Shown: in pieces, positions 62,192 to 64,000 of the stretch
How the letters are laid out: each line of letters opens with the position of its first letter
Position numbering within the stretch: position 1 is the first letter of the stretch
Assembly (NCBI GenBank): GCA_051208035.1
Contig: JBPJFZ010000001.1
Location: 248,001-312,000 of the forward strand
Length of the DNA stretch: 64,000 bases
Origin: JACKOB01 sp024234575
Lineage (GTDB): Bacteria > Pseudomonadota > Gammaproteobacteria > Pseudomonadales > Oleiphilaceae
Reading direction: 5' to 3'
Translations under genes and position numbers: made by a program
The notes under the pieces: model-generated
Seen by the model: the letters and a program-made list of their open reading frames with translations, nothing else
Database searches by the model: none
Told to the model about the DNA's origin: nothing

Positions 62192-62722
62192 TCAGTGATC
62201 AGGTGAGCCCGCGCTAAAATCAACGCCTGCCTGTTTCTTTTTATTGCGGCGCTCGGCAAAAAAACTGGACATTAATGCTGCACAGTCATTCTCCAAAACG
62301 CCACCCGTCACTTTCAGCTTGTGATTCATCGCTTCATGGTTGATCACGTTAACTTTACTGACCACAGCACCAGCCTTACCTTCTCTCGCACCAAAAACCA
62401 ACCTGGAAATTCGCGCATGAACAAGAGCCCCAGCGCACATGGTGCATGGCTCAACCGTGACATAAAGCGTACAGCCCGGCAACCGGTAGTTGCCCGCCGC
62501 CTGTGCTGCCACTCTAAGGGCCTGTATTTCTGCATGTGCGGTCGGGTCACAAGCACCTATGGGAAAGTTGAAGCCCTCCCCTAGCACTTGCTCATCCCGA
62601 ACGATCACTGCGCCTATCGGCACTTCACCAGCGGCATAGGCTTTTTGCGCCATGACGATCGCCCTGCGCATCCACAGTTCATCACTCTCGTTTTCTAACA
62701 ATGCCCTTTTATTCCCACTCAA
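62192..62722 (-). CDS. tadA: tRNA-specific adenosine deaminase TadA
   Basis: TadA deaminates the wobble adenosine of tRNA-Arg(ACG) to inosine. The 176-residue protein has zinc ligands His63 with Glu65 (TAHAE) and Cys93/Cys96 (PCTMC), plus the C-terminal FFAERR element. A TTG at 62722, overlapping guaA by 14 bases, is the likely start; a later TTG 21 bases downstream is possible. The guaA-tadA order is common in gammaproteobacteria. Confidence 0.93.
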   Translation of the reverse strand: MSGNKRALLENESDELWMRRAIVMAQKAYAAGEVPIGAVIVRDEQVLGEGFNFPIGACDPTAHAEIQALRVAAQAAGNYRLPGCTLYVTVEPCTMCAGALVHARISRLVFGAREGKAGAVVSKVNVINHEAMNHKLKVTGGVLENDCAALMSSFFAERRNKKKQAGVDFSAGSPDH

Positions 62723-64000
62723 TTGTCGCTGGTGGCTTGGAGGAGATATCGTAAGTCACGCGGGATACTCCTGCGATTTCGTTGATAATTCTGTTTGATA
62801 CCGTTTCCAGCAATTCATATGGCAGGTGTGCCCAGCGGGCGGTCATAAAGTCGACCGTTTCTACCGCCCGGACAGCAATAACATATTCGTACCGCCGTGC
62901 ATCGCCTACCACACCTACAGATTTAACAGGCAAAAATACGGCAAAGGCCTGACTTGTTTTGTGGTAGAAATCCGCTTTGTGCAGTTCTTCAATAAAAATC
63001 GCGTCAGCTTCCCGAAGAATATCCGCATATTCCTTTTTAACTTCACCGAGTATACGCACACCCAGCCCTGGACCAGGAAACGGATGGCGATAAACCATAT
63101 CAAACGGCAGACCTAATTCCAGGCCGATGCGTCTGACTTCATCTTTAAAAAGTTCTCGCAATGGTTCTACCAGCTTCATCTTCATGTCTTCTGGCAAACC
63201 ACCAACATTATGATGCGACTTGATGACGTGTGCTTTACCTGTTTTCGATGCGGCGGACTCGATTACGTCAGGGTAGATGGTTCCCTGCGCAAGCCAGTGA
63301 ACATCTTTAATCTTTGCTGCTTCCTCATCAAAAACTTCGATGAAGGTGTTACCTATTATTTTGCGTTTAGCCTCTGGCTCGGACACCCCCTTAAGGCGGC
63401 CAAGAAAAAGATCTTCAGCATCTGCACGAATCACCTTCAGGCCCATATTTTTGGCAAACATGTCCATTACCTGGTCGCCCTCGTGCAAGCGCAACAAGCC
63501 ATTATCCACGAACACACAGGTAAGCTGATCGCCAATGGCTTTATGCAGCAAGGCCGCTGTGACCGATGAGTCGACACCACCGGAAAGCCCCAGCAGCACT
63601 TTATCGCTGCCAACCTGAGCACGAATAGTCTGCACGGCGTCTTCGACAATATGCGCTGCCGTCCACAAAGCATCACATCCGCAAATGCCTTGAATAAAAT
63701 GTTCGAGAATCCGCTTGCCCTGCAAGGTGTGGGTGACTTCAGGGTGAAACTGCACTCCGTAAAACGGCTTGCTCACGTGGGCCATGGCTGCAATCGGAGC
63801 GCTGTCAGTGGCGGCGATGATTTCAAACGACTCTGGCAACACGGTCACTTTGTCACCGTGACTCATCCAGACATCCATTTGCGATAACCCGGTATCGCTG
63901 ATGTGATCGGCAATACCTTCGAACAGCTTGCTTGACTGGGTCACCGTCACCCGTGCGTAACCAAACTCACGCTTGTCGGACGAGCTAACCTTACCCCCCA
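62709..64000 (-). CDS. guaA: GMP synthase (5' end beyond the window)
   Basis: GuaA converts XMP to GMP with glutamine-derived ammonia. About 430 C-terminal residues are visible and the frame stays open to the right edge: reading back from the GTG at 63950 gives SSDKREFGYAR, a normal GuaA internal segment, so that GTG is not the start. Visible are the class I amidotransferase His-Glu pair (GVQFHPEVTHT), the PP-loop GLSGGVDSS, and the C-terminal dimer domain ending KPPATIEWE. Confidence 0.97.
   Translation of the reverse strand, partial: GGKVSSSDKREFGYARVTVTQSSKLFEGIADHISDTGLSQMDVWMSHGDKVTVLPESFEIIAATDSAPIAAMAHVSKPFYGVQFHPEVTHTLQGKRILEHFIQGICGCDALWTAAHIVEDAVQTIRAQVGSDKVLLGLSGGVDSSVTAALLHKAIGDQLTCVFVDNGLLRLHEGDQVMDMFAKNMGLKVIRADAEDLFLGRLKGVSEPEAKRKIIGNTFIEVFDEEAAKIKDVHWLAQGTIYPDVIESAASKTGKAHVIKSHHNVGGLPEDMKMKLVEPLRELFKDEVRRIGLELGLPFDMVYRHPFPGPGLGVRILGEVKKEYADILREADAIFIEELHKADFYHKTSQAFAVFLPVKSVGVVGDARRYEYVIAVRAVETVDFMTARWAHLPYELLETVSNRIINEIAGVSRVTYDISSKPPATIEWE

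Overview
The window is a stretch of ordinary chromosome from a flagellated Gram-negative gammaproteobacterium of the Pseudomonas/Cellvibrionales neighbourhood. It has moderate base composition and dense coding. I see no insertion sequence, prophage, integron or CRISPR array. The evidence for placement is gene order. Block A (1-14.5 kb), mltG-pabC-fabF-acpP-fabG-fabD-plsX-rpmF-yceD-yceF-sppA-HAD-rluC followed by divergent rne, matches the order I know from Pseudomonas. So do the bamC-dapA-gcvR-bcp-perM-tusA-bepA-nadA block (39.6-47.8 kb) and the aspS-ruvA-ruvB-ybgC-tolQRAB-pal-cpoB block (48.3-57.7 kb). No species name can be supported from the sequence alone.

Layout: 1-6.8 kb, fatty acid and phospholipid precursor synthesis with L32 and YceD. 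7-14.5 kb, nucleotide sanitation, a membrane peptidase, RluC, RNase E and a YecA-family protein. 14.5-17.7 kb, an HsbR-like response regulator/phosphatase, an HsbA-like STAS protein and an MCP. 17.9-20.6 kb, PHP-domain nuclease, YciB, YciI and an SH3 protein. 20.6-24.2 kb, cheR and cheV divergent from flgA, then flgM-flgN behind a near-perfect sigma-28 promoter. 24.3-27.6 kb, an anchored periplasmic protein, a parvulin isomerase and a secreted zinc phospholipase C. 27.6-31.5 kb, a split B12-dependent ribonucleotide reductase with NrdR-box-like sites and a structured leader. 31.5-36.5 kb, YtfJ-like protein, zwf, galU and three orphan genes. 36.9-38.7 kb, tRNA-Val, a radical SAM protein and a nucleotide-sugar epimerase. 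38.8-47.8 kb, outer-membrane biogenesis, lysine synthesis, redox and NAD genes. 48-53.9 kb, two identical tRNA-Lys genes and Tol-Pal. 54-58.1 kb, ruvB, ruvA, aspS and fmdB. 58.5-60.6 kb, an Hpt-HD-GYP signalling protein behind a sigma-28-like promoter, and fabR. 60.6-64 kb, HIT protein, galE, tadA and the edge-truncated guaA.

Themes: envelope maintenance recurs (Tol-Pal, BamC, BepA, MltG, SppA, FabR with the fab cluster). Motility regulation is the most interesting thread. The HsbR/HsbA pair sits near flgM but its usual phosphotransfer partner HptB is not beside it. About 41 kb away an Hpt domain fused to a modified HD-GYP domain is preceded by a sigma-28-type promoter. Several genes expected from collinear genomes are missing from their usual places (fabH, yebC-ruvC, queE-queC). 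Non-ATG starts, especially TTG, are frequent.
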